NCBI RefSeq assembly: GCF_900215205.1
Contig: NZ_OBDY01000006.1
Location: 1 to 64,000, forward strand
DNA: 64,000 bases
Direction of reading: 5' to 3'
DNA from: Paractinoplanes atraurantiacus
GTDB taxonomy: Bacteria; Actinomycetota; Actinomycetes; Mycobacteriales; Micromonosporaceae
Shown: positions 32,781 through 41,522 of the stretch, one piece after another
Position numbering within the stretch: the stretch's first letter is position 1
Layout: the number at the start of each line of letters is the position of its first letter
Notes under the pieces: model-generated
Databases searched by the model: none
What the model was told of the DNA's origin: nothing
Seen by the model: only the letters and a program-made list of their open reading frames with translations
Made by a program: the position numbers and the translations under genes

Positions 32781-32885
32781 TGCGCCAGAGCAGGCGAACG
32801 CCGAGCCGGTCAGCAAGAACGCCATGGCGGAGAAGAGCGTGGCGGCGGCGGTGTTCCAGAAGCGTGAGCGCCGCACCTTCCTCAT
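32775..32885 (-). CDS. 36-residue membrane or secreted microprotein
   Basis: The frame encodes 36 residues: a basic start (MRKVRRSRFW), then a hydrophobic stretch (NTAAATLFSAMAFLLTGSAF) and a short end ACSGAQ with one cysteine. It resembles a single membrane helix or a signal/lipoprotein-like peptide. Its ATG overlaps the TGA of the preceding gene (ATGA), and the stop lies in the terminator stem. Overlap, codon use and position make it a credible gene although it is very short. I know of no characterised homologue. Confidence 0.55.
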   Translation of the reverse strand: MRKVRRSRFWNTAAATLFSAMAFLLTGSAFACSGAQ

Positions 32886-33052
32886 GGCGTCTGTTGTTTG
32901 TGGCCGGCTGTGCAGTGGTAGCAGAGGTAGAGGTCTGGGGAGGATCTGTACCACTCGTGGGCGCCGCAGTCCTTGGTGCCCTTCGGGGCCAGGGGCAGCA
33001 GGGCGAAGGGCAGGTGGGTTCGCAGCCTGGTGCGCCAGCGGTAGCGGGGCAT
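32882..33052 (-). CDS. 56-residue small protein with possible zinc-binding cysteines
   Basis: The 56-residue product starts MPRYRWRTRLRTHLPFALLP and contains DCGAHEWYRSSPDLYLCYHC, where one Cys, one His and a CxxC pair could bind zinc. Similar short proteins with a CGxHEWYRS and CYHC pattern are familiar from actinobacterial genomes, but I know no function. The ATG lies two bases after the GNAT stop codon, and its own stop overlaps the following microprotein start, so all three are probably translated together. Confidence 0.65.
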   Translation of the reverse strand: MPRYRWRTRLRTHLPFALLPLAPKGTKDCGAHEWYRSSPDLYLCYHCTAGHKQQTP

Positions 33053-33054
33053 GG

Positions 33055-33579
33055 TCAGAGGCTGATCCAGTAGCGCTTCACGGTCTTGCCGTCGGTGGTG
33101 CGGATGTCCTCCAGGACGCCGCCGTTGGACTCGATGGTGCGGGCCGACGGTATGTTGCCGGGGTCGCAGGTGATCAGGACGCGGTCCAGGGGCAGCGTGC
33201 GGGCCTCGTCGAGGATCTGGGACACGGCCCAGCCGGCCAGGCCGCGGCGGCGGGCCGACGGGCGGACGCTGTAGCCGATGTGGCCGCCGTAGTTGAGCAG
33301 CATGTCGTTGAGGGTGTGGCGCAGGGCGATGGCGCCCAGGTACTGGTCGTCCTCGACGATCCAGCGGTAGGAGCAGTGCACCCAGCCGTCGGCGGGGGGA
33401 ACGGCCGGGTCCTGTTCGGCGAGCAGCCGCCGCACCCAGGTGGCGAAGCCGGCATCCGTGTCGACCTCGTCGGTGGGGCGAAGGCCGGCGCCGTCCTGGT
33501 GGGTGCCGGGGCCGAACTCGTCGCGGGACTCCAGCCACGACTTGTGCAGGCGTGTCGTCGGGGCGATCAACTCGGGCAT
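33055..33579 (-). CDS. GNAT-family N-acetyltransferase
   Basis: The 174-residue product is a GNAT domain: LIAPTTRLHKSWLES at the N-terminus, GYSVRPSARRRGLAGWAVSQ as the acetyl-CoA-binding loop, and NIPSARTIESNGGVLED near the end. Substrate is unknown. It is the first gene of a three-gene unit with two microproteins immediately downstream. The neighbour 15 bases upstream on the same strand is the DUF305-like gene, so read-through from there is possible. Confidence 0.82.
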   Translation of the reverse strand: MPELIAPTTRLHKSWLESRDEFGPGTHQDGAGLRPTDEVDTDAGFATWVRRLLAEQDPAVPPADGWVHCSYRWIVEDDQYLGAIALRHTLNDMLLNYGGHIGYSVRPSARRRGLAGWAVSQILDEARTLPLDRVLITCDPGNIPSARTIESNGGVLEDIRTTDGKTVKRYWISL

Positions 33580-33594
33580 GAGGCCGAGAGTAGG

Positions 33595-34143
33595 TCACGG
33601 GGTCGCGGGCAAAGTCAGCAGCGTCTGGATCTGGGACTGGCGGCGGGCCGTCACGGTCTCGGCCAAATGGCGTGCGGGTGGGTAGGCGCCGGAAGTGGTC
33701 TCCATGCGGGCGGTCTCGACCACGTTGCCCAAGTGGCCCAGGAGCAGGCTTACGGCCGTACGGTCGAAATCGGGTGAAGAGCGAAGCTCGGCTATGTCGG
33801 ACGGCCGCAACATGTGCAGCGAGCCGTGGCCCTCGTGCGAGGTGGAGGGGGCGGTCAAGGGCTGGCTCCAGCCGAGCAGCCAGCGCTGCATCTGGGCCAG
33901 CTCCTCCTGCCACTGGGCTTGAAGCTCGGCGGCGAGGGCCTTGAGGCGGGGGTCGGTGGCGCGTTCGGTCGCCAGAGCGGTGATCGAGGAGCCCTCGGCG
34001 ATCTGGGTGATGCCCATCTGCAGGTACATCACATCGGTGCCGGTGAAGGCCGCAGCCGGAGGGCCGGTCTCCGGCTGCGCGGTGCAGCCGGAGACCAGCA
34101 GGATCGCGACCAGCGCGGCCCGCAGGGCTAGTTTCGCGCCCAC
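33595..34143 (-). CDS. DUF305-family lipoprotein
   Basis: The 182-residue product has a lipoprotein signal with lipobox LVSGC (Cys20) and a helical DUF305 domain with FTGTDVMYLQMGITQIAEGS and the histidine-containing SHEGHGSLHML segment. DUF305 proteins are ferritin-like, copper- or metal-associated proteins of unclear function. The GTG start overlaps the end of the LPMO gene by 16 bases and has no ribosome-binding site of its own, so translation is probably coupled. Since LPMOs need copper, a copper-related role is tempting but is an inference. Confidence 0.75.
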   Translation of the reverse strand: MGAKLALRAALVAILLVSGCTAQPETGPPAAAFTGTDVMYLQMGITQIAEGSSITALATERATDPRLKALAAELQAQWQEELAQMQRWLLGWSQPLTAPSTSHEGHGSLHMLRPSDIAELRSSPDFDRTAVSLLLGHLGNVVETARMETTSGAYPPARHLAETVTARRQSQIQTLLTLPATP

Positions 34144-34871
34144 AGGGCCGGCACGTTCGGCGGCTCCCAGCCGGCCAGGGCGGTGTGCGCCTGGCGGCAG
34201 GTGTAGGAGACGCCGTTGTAGGTGACGACGTTGCCGGGGGAGTACGCGGTGCCGGCGCGCCACGTGCCGGTCGCCGGAGGCGTGGTGGTCGGGGGAGTGG
34301 TGGGTGGGGTCGTCGTGGGTGGGGTGGTCGGCGGCGTGGTCGGGGGTGTGGTGCCGCCGCCGCCGATGTTCACGTCGACGCAGGCGTAGAAGGCCATGGC
34401 CGTGTCGGCGACGTTCCACCGGGCCAGCACGGTCTGCCGGCCGGTGAAGCCCTTCATGCCGACCGTGTGGGACTTGGTGGCGCCGGGCTGCGCGCCGCCG
34501 TCGTTGAAGGAGGCCAGCAGCGTGTTGCCGATGAAGTACTCCCACGTGCTGGTGGAGTGGCGGGCGGTCAGCACCCAGTTGAAGGTGACGGACTGACCGA
34601 CCGAGGCGGCCGGCCAGCTGCGGTTGTTGTCGTTGAGCACGGCGAAGCGGCTGCCGCCGCCGTTGCACTGCATCGAGCCCTTGGGGGCCTCGACGCTTTG
34701 CGGCTCGTAGACGATGTCGCCGCAGTTGGCCACGGCGCCGCTGGCGCAGTTGGCCTGGCGGCTGGGCGGTGACGAGATGTAGCCGTGCGCCGCGGCGGGG
34801 GAGACCGCGACGAACAGGGAGGCCACCAGGGCTCCGACGGTTAGTGCGGGGAGGGTGAAACGGCGTCTCAT
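34128..34871 (-). CDS. Lytic polysaccharide monooxygenase, AA10, with CBM5/12
   Basis: The 247-residue secreted protein has a signal peptide cleaved before His29 (AAA-HGYISSP), giving the N-terminal histidine of the copper brace; the second ligand is His105 in LTARHSTSTW. The AA10 domain is followed by a Thr/Pro-rich linker and a C-terminal CBM5/12-type chitin/cellulose-binding module (AYSPGNVVTYNGVSYTC). It oxidatively cleaves chitin or cellulose. The ATG at 34871 has AAGGAG six bases upstream; an earlier in-frame start lacks this support. The next gene overlaps its 3' end. Confidence 0.92.
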   Translation of the reverse strand: MRRRFTLPALTVGALVASLFVAVSPAAAHGYISSPPSRQANCASGAVANCGDIVYEPQSVEAPKGSMQCNGGGSRFAVLNDNNRSWPAASVGQSVTFNWVLTARHSTSTWEYFIGNTLLASFNDGGAQPGATKSHTVGMKGFTGRQTVLARWNVADTAMAFYACVDVNIGGGGTTPPTTPPTTPPTTTPPTTPPTTTPPATGTWRAGTAYSPGNVVTYNGVSYTCRQAHTALAGWEPPNVPALWARN

Positions 34872-34903
34872 GAAGCACTCCTTCATGGGAGGGGATGCCG
34901 CCC

Positions 34904-34929
34904 AACTTAAGTTAAAGACTGTTAACAGT
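34904..34929. promoter_or_regulatory. Two palindromes upstream of the LPMO gene
   Basis: AACTTAAGTT (34904-34913) and ACTGTTAACAGT (34918-34929) are perfect palindromes in an AT-rich stretch, 33-58 bases before the LPMO start codon. They are likely sites for a carbohydrate-responsive regulator. They do not match the DasR consensus. Confidence 0.5.
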
Positions 34930-34995
34930 AAAGAGACCCATCGATTTCTGATCCTTTAATTAAGCTGGTGAAAGAAGCAGCCGATTGAGGAACTC

Positions 34996-36255
34996 GTGCG
35001 CAACATCCATGACGTCCTCGACGCGCGGGCCGTGACGACCCTCTTCCAGCCCTTGATCGAGATCTCGACCGGGCGGCCGATCGGCTACGAGGCCCTCAGC
35101 CGCGGTCCGGCCGGCACCCCGTGGGAGTCGCCGGTCGCCCTCTTCGCGGCCGCGCGGGAGGCCGGCCGGGAAGGCGAGCTCGACTGGATCTGCCGGGCCC
35201 AGGCGTACCGGACCATCCTCGCGGCCGAGCCCGACAACACCCTCACCTGGTTCGTGAACATGGAGCCCACGGCGGCCCGTACGGTGTGCCCGCCCGACCT
35301 GGCGCCGGTGGTGAAGCTGGCCCGCGGCCGGCTGCGGGTGGTCACCGAGATGACCGAGCGGGCCATCGCCCGGGACCCGTCCGGCCTGCTCTCGGCCGCG
35401 GCGGCCTGCCGCGACGCCGGCTGGGGAGTGGCCCTGGACGACGTCGGGGCCGACCCGCTGTCGCTGGCCTTCATGCCGTTCGTGCACCCCGACGTGGTCA
35501 AGCTCGACATGCAGCTGCTGCGCGAGCCGGGCGACCCGCACACGGCCAAGGTGGTCGCCGCCGTGGCCGCGTACGCCGAGGCCAGCGGCGCCGTGGTGCT
35601 GGCCGAGGGTATCGAGACGCCGGAGCACCTGGCCATCGCCCGCACCATGGGCGCCACGATCGGGCAGGGCTGGCTGTTCGGCCGCCCGGGCCCGCTCGCC
35701 CCGTCCCGGATCGCCAACGCGCGGATGCCGTTCATTCCGCCACCGCCGGTACCCGACCGCCGCAGCCCGTTCGAGATCGTCGCCGCCCGCCGGCCGGTCC
35801 TGCGCACCACCAAGGACCACCTCATGCCGACCAGCCGGCACCTGGAGGCCCTGGTCGAGGTGGGCGAGGAGGCGCCCGTGCTGCTGGCCTGCTTCCAGGA
35901 GGCCCGGCACTTCACGCGGGCCACGGCCCGCCGGTTCGAGCGGTACGCCGCGATGAGCCCGCTGGTCGCGGCGCTGGGCACGGGTCTGGCGGCCGAGCCG
36001 GTGCCCGGCGTCCGGGGCGCCTGCCTGGACGACGGGGACGCCCTGCGCGGCGAGTGGAACGTGATCGTGGTCGGGTCGCACCGGGCGGCCGCGCTGGTCG
36101 CCAAGGACCTGGGCGACACCGGGGCGGAGGGTGACCGCCGCTTCGACTTCGCGCTGACCCACGACCGCGCCCTGGTCGTCGAGGCCGCCCGGTCGCTGCT
36201 GACCCGGATCGCCCCGGCCCGGAGCGCGACCGCCTCCCTGGCCGCCGCTGTCTGA
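34996..36255 (+). CDS. EAL-domain protein (c-di-GMP phosphodiesterase-like) with C-terminal sensory domain
   Basis: The 419-residue product has an EAL domain with the key motifs: Glu32 in GYEALSR, WFVNMEP, TEMTER, ALDDVGAD, VVKLDMQLL, LAEGIET and IGQGWLFG. The metal-binding residues are kept, so hydrolysis of cyclic di-GMP is possible, although DDFGT reads DDVGA. The C-terminal 170 residues look like a DICT-type sensory domain (VLLACFQEARHFTRATARRF). There are no membrane helices. The start is GTG with GAGGA upstream. It may control development or motility through cyclic di-GMP. Confidence 0.83.
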   Translation: MRNIHDVLDARAVTTLFQPLIEISTGRPIGYEALSRGPAGTPWESPVALFAAAREAGREGELDWICRAQAYRTILAAEPDNTLTWFVNMEPTAARTVCPPDLAPVVKLARGRLRVVTEMTERAIARDPSGLLSAAAACRDAGWGVALDDVGADPLSLAFMPFVHPDVVKLDMQLLREPGDPHTAKVVAAVAAYAEASGAVVLAEGIETPEHLAIARTMGATIGQGWLFGRPGPLAPSRIANARMPFIPPPPVPDRRSPFEIVAARRPVLRTTKDHLMPTSRHLEALVEVGEEAPVLLACFQEARHFTRATARRFERYAAMSPLVAALGTGLAAEPVPGVRGACLDDGDALRGEWNVIVVGSHRAAALVAKDLGDTGAEGDRRFDFALTHDRALVVEAARSLLTRIAPARSATASLAAAV

Positions 36256-36258
36256 AGG

Positions 36259-37713
36259 TCAGGCGCGCCGGTCGAGGAACTCGTAGACGTCCTGGGCGTC
36301 GACGCCGGGGAAGGTGCCGGGTGGGAGGGCGGCCAGCAGGTGCGAATGCACGCGGGCGCTGGGCCAGGCGTTGCCGGCCCAGCGGTCGACCAGGTCGGCG
36401 GGCGGGCGGCGGCAGCAGCCGGGGTCGGGGCAGCGTGAGACCGTACGCCGGGTGGTGTCGCCCCCACGGAACCAGCGGGCGTGCTCGTACGGCGTGCCGA
36501 CCGTGACCGAGAACTCGCCCGAGCGGGTCGACTCGATGTGGACCGTGCACCAGTACGTGCCGGCCGAGGTGTCGGTGAACTGGTAGAACGACGAATACGG
36601 GTCGTCGGCCTGGAAGATGGTGCGCGAGGCCCACTTGCGGCAGATCGGCTGGCCCTCGATCGCGCCGGTCACGTCGCGGGGGAAGCGGACCCCGTCGTTC
36701 TCGTACGCCTTGTAGACGATCCCGTTCTCGTGGACCCGGGTGAAGTGCACCGGAATGCCGAAATGATGGGTCGCGAGGTTGGTGAAACGGTGGGCCGCGG
36801 TCTCGTACGACACCCCGAAGGCGTCCCGGAAATCGTCGATGGCCAGCGCCCGGTCGGCCTTGGCCTCCTTCAGGAAGGCGACCGCGAACTTCTCGGGCAT
36901 GAGCAGGGCCGCCGCGAAGTAGTTGGCCTCGACCCGCTGCCGCAGGAAGTCGCCGTAATCGGCCGGCTCCGGATGGCCGAGCACGAAATGCCCGAGCGTC
37001 TGGAGCACCACCGCCCGCGGATCGTGGCCCTTGCCGCTGGCCACCTGCGGCAGGTAGATCCGCCGGTTGTTGAGGTCGGTCACCGAGCGTGTGGAGCCGG
37101 GCAGGTCGTTCACGTAGTGCAATGAGAAGCCCAGTTGCGCCGCGATGTCGAGGATGCCGCGCTGCGACAGCGGGCCGGTCGTGTGCTTGATCGGCCGCAG
37201 CACCTGAGCCGCGGCCTGCTCGATCTCGGCGAAGTAGTTGTCGCGCTCGCGCATGTTCACCCGCAGCTGCGCGTTGGCCCGCCGGGCCACCTCGGGCGTG
37301 GCGCTCTGCTCGGTGAGCAGCCGGTTGAGCTCGCGATGCAGGCCGACCAGCGATTCCAGCGCATCCGCGGGCAGGCGGCGGCCACCACGGACCAGAGGCA
37401 GACCCGAGCTTTCGTACGCCGGTGAGCGCTGGAAATGAGCGAGCTCGATCTCCAGTCCGGCGCGCCGGCTCGGGGCCTCGGCCCGCAACAGCTCCTGCAT
37501 CCCGACGCCGAGCGCGCTCGCGAGAGCCTGCAGCACCGACAGCTTGGGCTCGCGCTTGCCGTTCTCGATCAGGGAGAGCTGCGACGGCGCCCGGCCGACC
37601 GCCTCGCTGAGCTGCTCCAGCGTCAGGTTCTTGCTCTTGCGCAGGTGGCGGAGCCGCTGTCCCAGCGTGACGAGGTCGACCTCGGTGGGCTCAGCGGAAG
37701 GCGAAGCGGTCAC
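36259..37713 (-). CDS. ramB: RamB-type XRE/ImmA-like regulator of acetate metabolism
   Basis: The roughly 484-residue product has an N-terminal XRE helix-turn-helix ([20 protein letters not shown], then [13 protein letters not shown]), followed by the IrrE/ImmA-peptidase-like region ([21 protein letters not shown]) and the short-chain fatty acyl regulator C-terminal domain with Cys-rich [12 protein letters not shown]. This is the architecture of RamB of corynebacteria and mycobacteria, which regulates isocitrate lyase. Divergent position next to aceA strongly supports the name. GTG 37713 is the probable start, with no ribosome-binding site. Confidence 0.87.
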   Translation of the reverse strand: MTASPSAEPTEVDLVTLGQRLRHLRKSKNLTLEQLSEAVGRAPSQLSLIENGKREPKLSVLQALASALGVGMQELLRAEAPSRRAGLEIELAHFQRSPAYESSGLPLVRGGRRLPADALESLVGLHRELNRLLTEQSATPEVARRANAQLRVNMRERDNYFAEIEQAAAQVLRPIKHTTGPLSQRGILDIAAQLGFSLHYVNDLPGSTRSVTDLNNRRIYLPQVASGKGHDPRAVVLQTLGHFVLGHPEPADYGDFLRQRVEANYFAAALLMPEKFAVAFLKEAKADRALAIDDFRDAFGVSYETAAHRFTNLATHHFGIPVHFTRVHENGIVYKAYENDGVRFPRDVTGAIEGQPICRKWASRTIFQADDPYSSFYQFTDTSAGTYWCTVHIESTRSGEFSVTVGTPYEHARWFRGGDTTRRTVSRCPDPGCCRRPPADLVDRWAGNAWPSARVHSHLLAALPPGTFPGVDAQDVYEFLDRRA

Positions 37714-37843
37714 GCGTTTGACGCTAACAGAAATTCCGCGTTTCTTCTCGTCACAAACGCCTTCAGTGGCCTTGGCAAAGTGCGCGACAGTCAAATTCTT
37801 CCACCGAGAAGCACGCGACAGGGCACGGAAGGGACTTATCACC
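37714..37843. promoter_or_regulatory. ramB-aceA intergenic control region
   Basis: This 130-base region separates the divergent genes and must contain both promoters. Segments such as CTTGGCAAAGTGCGC and CACAAACGCC loosely resemble RamB sites of other actinobacteria, but no match is convincing enough to place an operator. Confidence 0.4.
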
Positions 37844-39133
37844 ATGACTGATCAGCTGACCGAAGTTCGTGGCGGTACCGCATCGGACCTCACTCGGGCA
37901 TGGGCCGGCGATCCCCGGTGGCTGGGCATCAAGCGCAGCTACACCGCGCAGGACGTGGTCAAGCTGCGCGGCAGCGTCCAGGAGCGGCACACGCTGGCCG
38001 AGCGCGGGGCGCAGCGGCTGTGGGAGCTGCTGCACAGCGAGGACTACATCAACGCGCTGGGCGCGCTCACCGGCGGGCAGGCCGTCCAGCAGGTGCGGGC
38101 CGGTCTCAAGGCCATCTACCTGTCCGGATGGCAGGTCGCCGCGGACGCCAACCTGAGCGGCAACACCTACCCCGACCAGTCCCTCTACCCGGCCAACTCG
38201 GTGCCCGCGGTCGTCCGCCGCATCAACAACGCGCTGATGCGGGCCGACCAGATCGACACCGCGGCCGGCCGGCACGAGCGCGACTGGCTGGCGCCGATCG
38301 TGGCCGACGCCGAGGCCGGCTTCGGTGGGCCGCTGAACGCGTTCGAGCTGATGAAGGCCATGATCGTGGCCGGTGCGGCCGGCGTGCACTGGGAGGACCA
38401 GCTCGCCAGCGAGAAGAAGTGCGGCCACCTCGGCGGGAAGGTGCTCATCCCGACCGGTCAGCACATCCGCACGCTGAACGCGGCCCGGCTCGCGGCCGAC
38501 GTCCTCGGTGTCCCGTCGCTGGTCATCGCCCGGACCGACGCGCTCGCGGCCGACCTGCTGACGACCGACGTCGACGAGCGCGACAAGCCGTTCCTGACCG
38601 GTGAGCGTACGGCCGAAGGTTTCTTCCGGGTGCGCAGCGGACCCGATGCTGCCATCTCGCGCGGTGTTGCCTACGCGGACTACGCCGACCTGCTCTGGGT
38701 CGAAACCGGCAAGCCCGACCTCGAGTTCGCCCGGTCGTTCGCCGAGGCGGTGCACAAGGAGCACCCGGGCAAGATGCTAGCGTACAACTGCTCGCCGTCG
38801 TTCAACTGGAAGCGCAACCTCGACGACGCCGACATCGCCCGGTTCCAGAAGGAGCTCGGCGCGATGGGCTACAAGTTCCAGTTCGTCACGCTGGCCGGCT
38901 TCCACGCGCTCAACCACTCGATGTTCGAGCTGGCCCGCGGCTACGCCGAGAGCGGCATGACGGCGTACGTCAAATTGCAGGAGGCCGAGTTCGCGGCCGA
39001 GGCCGACGGCTACACGGCGACCAAACACCAAGCCGAGGTTGGTACGGGCTACTTCGACGCCGTGTCGACCGCGCTCAACCCGGAGTCGTCCACGACCGCG
39101 CTCAAGGGCTCGACCGAAACGGAGCAGTTCTGA
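37844..39133 (+). CDS. aceA: Isocitrate lyase
   Basis: The 429-residue product is a standard-length isocitrate lyase, cleaving isocitrate to glyoxylate and succinate. The active-site Cys193 lies in [19 protein letters not shown]. The N-terminal [19 protein letters not shown] and the Mg-binding region [10 protein letters not shown] are typical. GGAAGGGA precedes the ATG. The gene ends on the first base of the aceB start, so both glyoxylate-shunt enzymes are made from one message, probably under RamB control on acetate or fatty acids. Confidence 0.95.
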   Translation: MTDQLTEVRGGTASDLTRAWAGDPRWLGIKRSYTAQDVVKLRGSVQERHTLAERGAQRLWELLHSEDYINALGALTGGQAVQQVRAGLKAIYLSGWQVAADANLSGNTYPDQSLYPANSVPAVVRRINNALMRADQIDTAAGRHERDWLAPIVADAEAGFGGPLNAFELMKAMIVAGAAGVHWEDQLASEKKCGHLGGKVLIPTGQHIRTLNAARLAADVLGVPSLVIARTDALAADLLTTDVDERDKPFLTGERTAEGFFRVRSGPDAAISRGVAYADYADLLWVETGKPDLEFARSFAEAVHKEHPGKMLAYNCSPSFNWKRNLDDADIARFQKELGAMGYKFQFVTLAGFHALNHSMFELARGYAESGMTAYVKLQEAEFAAEADGYTATKHQAEVGTGYFDAVSTALNPESSTTALKGSTETEQF

Positions 39134-40767
39134 TGGCCAACGAGGAAATCACGATTACGGGTACGACCGAGGGCCGCTACGCCGAGATCCTGACCCCGGA
39201 GGCCATCGAGTTCGTGGTGGCGCTCGACCGGGAGTTCGGGGCGCGCCGGGTCCAGCTGCTCGAACGACGCCGGCGGCGCCGGACGACGCGTACCTCCGAA
39301 TTGGACTTTCTGCCCTCGACCCAGCACATCCGCGACGACGCGTCGTGGACGGTGGCGGCCCCGGCGCCCGACCTGCTGGACCGGCGGGTCGAGATCACCG
39401 GGCCGCCCGAGCGCAAGATGACGATCAACGCGCTGAACTCGGGCGCGAAGGTGTGGATGGCCGACTTCGAGGACGCGACCGCGCCGACGTGGGAGAACGT
39501 GGTCATCGGGCAGCTGAACCTGCGCGACGCGCTGGACGGCACGCTCGACTTCACGTCCGACGAAGGCAAGGAATACAAGGTCAACGGCTGGATCCCGACG
39601 ATCATGGTGCGGCCGCGCGGCTGGCACCTGCCCGAATGCCACGTCCGGATCGGCGGGCGAGCGGTGTCGGCGACCCTGTTCGACTTCGGGCTGTACTTCT
39701 TCCACTGCGCGCAGAGGCAGATCGACCGCGGCTCGGGGCCGTACTTCTACCTGCCCAAGCTCGAGTCGCACCTGGAGGCGCGGCTCTGGAACGACGTGTT
39801 CGTGTGGGCGCAGGAGACGTGCGGGATTCCGCGGGGCACCATCCGGGCGACGGTGCTGATCGAGACGATCACGGCGGCGTTCGAGATGGACGAGATCCTG
39901 TACGAGCTGCGCGAGCACTCGGCCGGGCTGAACGCGGGCCGCTGGGACTACCTGTTCAGCATGATCAAGAACCGGCCGGACGTGGTGCTGCCGGAGCGCT
40001 CGCAGGTCACGATGACGGCGCCGTTCATGAGGGCGTACACCGAACTGCTGGTCAAGACCTGTCACCGGCGCAACGCGCACGCCATCGGCGGGATGGCGGC
40101 GGTCGTGCCCAGCCGCGACCCGGTGGCGGCGAAGAGGGCGCTGAACCAGGTCCGGCAGGACAAGAGGCGCGAAGTCGGCGACGGCTTCGACGGGTCGTGG
40201 GTGGCGCACCCGGGCCTGGTCGAGACGTGCCGCGACGTGTTCGACCAGTGGCTGGGGGACGAGCCGCACCAGATCGTGCGCAAGCGCGAGGACGTGCAGG
40301 TGGGCGCGACCGAACTACTGGACGTGAAGGCGGTCGGGGTGCAGGTCAGCGAGGTGGCGCTGCGCAACAACGTGAGCGTGGCGTTGCGTTACATCGCGGC
40401 CTGGCTGGGTGGTCGCGGGGCGGTCGCCCTGGGCGGCCTGATGGAGGACGCGGCCACGGCGGAGATCTGCCGGGCCCAGCTCTGGCAGTGGATCAACTCC
40501 AGCACGCCGACCGACTACGGGGTGCCGGTCAGCGCGGCGCTCGTGACGCGGATGCTGCGCGAAGAGCTGGACGTGCTCAGCGAGACGGGCGCCCTGGACG
40601 AGGACTCGGCTCGGCGCTTCGGGCAGGCCCGGACGCTGTTGACTGTGTTGCTGACCGAGCGGACCTGTCCTGAGTTCCTGACGCTGCCGGCTTACCTGCG
40701 GCACATGTCGGGCGGGGCGGCGGTTGCTGCTCCTTCGCCTACCGCTGAGGCTACTGTCGCGGCCTAG
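39133..40767 (+). CDS. aceB: Malate synthase A
   Basis: The 544-residue product matches malate synthase A (about 530-545 residues), which condenses glyoxylate with acetyl-CoA. Typical segments are MTINALNSGAKVWMADFEDA, FYLPKLESHLEARLWNDVF and RGTIRATVLIETITAAFEMD. Its ATG shares one base with the aceA stop codon (TGATG), showing translational coupling. A perfect 27-bp hairpin follows the gene. Confidence 0.95.
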   Translation: MANEEITITGTTEGRYAEILTPEAIEFVVALDREFGARRVQLLERRRRRRTTRTSELDFLPSTQHIRDDASWTVAAPAPDLLDRRVEITGPPERKMTINALNSGAKVWMADFEDATAPTWENVVIGQLNLRDALDGTLDFTSDEGKEYKVNGWIPTIMVRPRGWHLPECHVRIGGRAVSATLFDFGLYFFHCAQRQIDRGSGPYFYLPKLESHLEARLWNDVFVWAQETCGIPRGTIRATVLIETITAAFEMDEILYELREHSAGLNAGRWDYLFSMIKNRPDVVLPERSQVTMTAPFMRAYTELLVKTCHRRNAHAIGGMAAVVPSRDPVAAKRALNQVRQDKRREVGDGFDGSWVAHPGLVETCRDVFDQWLGDEPHQIVRKREDVQVGATELLDVKAVGVQVSEVALRNNVSVALRYIAAWLGGRGAVALGGLMEDAATAEICRAQLWQWINSSTPTDYGVPVSAALVTRMLREELDVLSETGALDEDSARRFGQARTLLTVLLTERTCPEFLTLPAYLRHMSGGAAVAAPSPTAEATVAA

Positions 40768-40842
40768 GCGGTTCCCAGGAAACGGCGCGGCCTGGCACCG
40801 GTCGCGCCGTTTTCTGCGTTGGACTTTCTTACGCACGACGGC

Positions 40843-40909
40843 CGGGGGGAGAGGGTGCCACAACAGAGCCGTCAGGCTTGATGCTCTGTTGTGGCACCCT
40901 CTCCCCCCG
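40843..40909 (+). terminator. Perfect 27-bp hairpin after aceB
   Basis: The arms 40843-40869 and 40883-40909 are exact complements over 27 bases with a 13-base loop, about 75 bases after the aceB stop. The stem includes GGGTGCCACAACAGAGC. No T tract follows, so it may act as a bidirectional barrier or RNA-stabilising structure. Perfect symmetry over this length suggests recent origin. Confidence 0.7.
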
Positions 40910-41116
40910 ACCTTGCATTCGAGATGGTGGCGGCTGGGTGGTGGGTTGCTGACTGCTGTGCGGATGGTGCGGCGTGCGGTCACCTGTCGGTGGGTGGTGG
41001 GGAGCTGTTCGCTGCCGCGACGGGGTGCGGGTGGGGAGCCGGTTACGCAGGCCCGCTGGGTGGTGGGCTGGGCGGCAATTCCAGGCCGGTTGCGCGGGCG
41101 GGGCCAAGGTCGTCTG

Positions 41117-41479
41117 TTAAGCCTGTGCGGGCTTCGGGCCGGCAGTCCGGCCGGCGCCGGCGCCGATGAGTGCGAATCCGAAGGCGGCCGTTCCGGCGGC
41201 AACGCAGGCCGGCGCCGCCGCGTCGTTGCCGTCAGTCCGCAAGGCGAGCGACATGCCGGGAACGGCCTCGGCCGCGTTCACCTCCACGGAGGCGTCGCTG
41301 GAGGCCCGTTCCACGAAGCGGATCCGCACATTCGGTGAGCGGTCGGCCGTGCGATGTCCGACAGCGCCTGGGGGCTCTGTCCCACCCGGCGACATCGTCC
41401 CAATCGGAAGCGCCGCGACCGAGCCGGCGCCAGGCAACAGCCGCGGAAGCACCCGCGCAGCGTTAGTCGCACTAACCAA
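41117..41479 (-). CDS. Possible small hypothetical protein
   Basis: The 120-residue frame has a coding-like GC bias in its second half (VRIRFVERASSDASVEVNAA) and an Ala/Gly-rich, weakly hydrophobic C-terminus (AAFGFALIGAGAG). I recognise no family and see no ribosome-binding site. The frame may be a degraded or spurious gene. No better candidate was seen in the roughly 610 bases between the aceB hairpin and the next gene. Confidence 0.3.
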   Translation of the reverse strand: MVSATNAARVLPRLLPGAGSVAALPIGTMSPGGTEPPGAVGHRTADRSPNVRIRFVERASSDASVEVNAAEAVPGMSLALRTDGNDAAAPACVAAGTAAFGFALIGAGAGRTAGPKPAQA

Positions 41480-41522
41480 AAAGGGCCGCAGTCACGGGGA
41501 GGTGGGCTCGGGTGGATCGGGC

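Noticed and set aside
37714..37843. Specific RamB operator
   Set aside because: Several weak matches exist, but none is clear enough to call without alignment to other aceA promoters.
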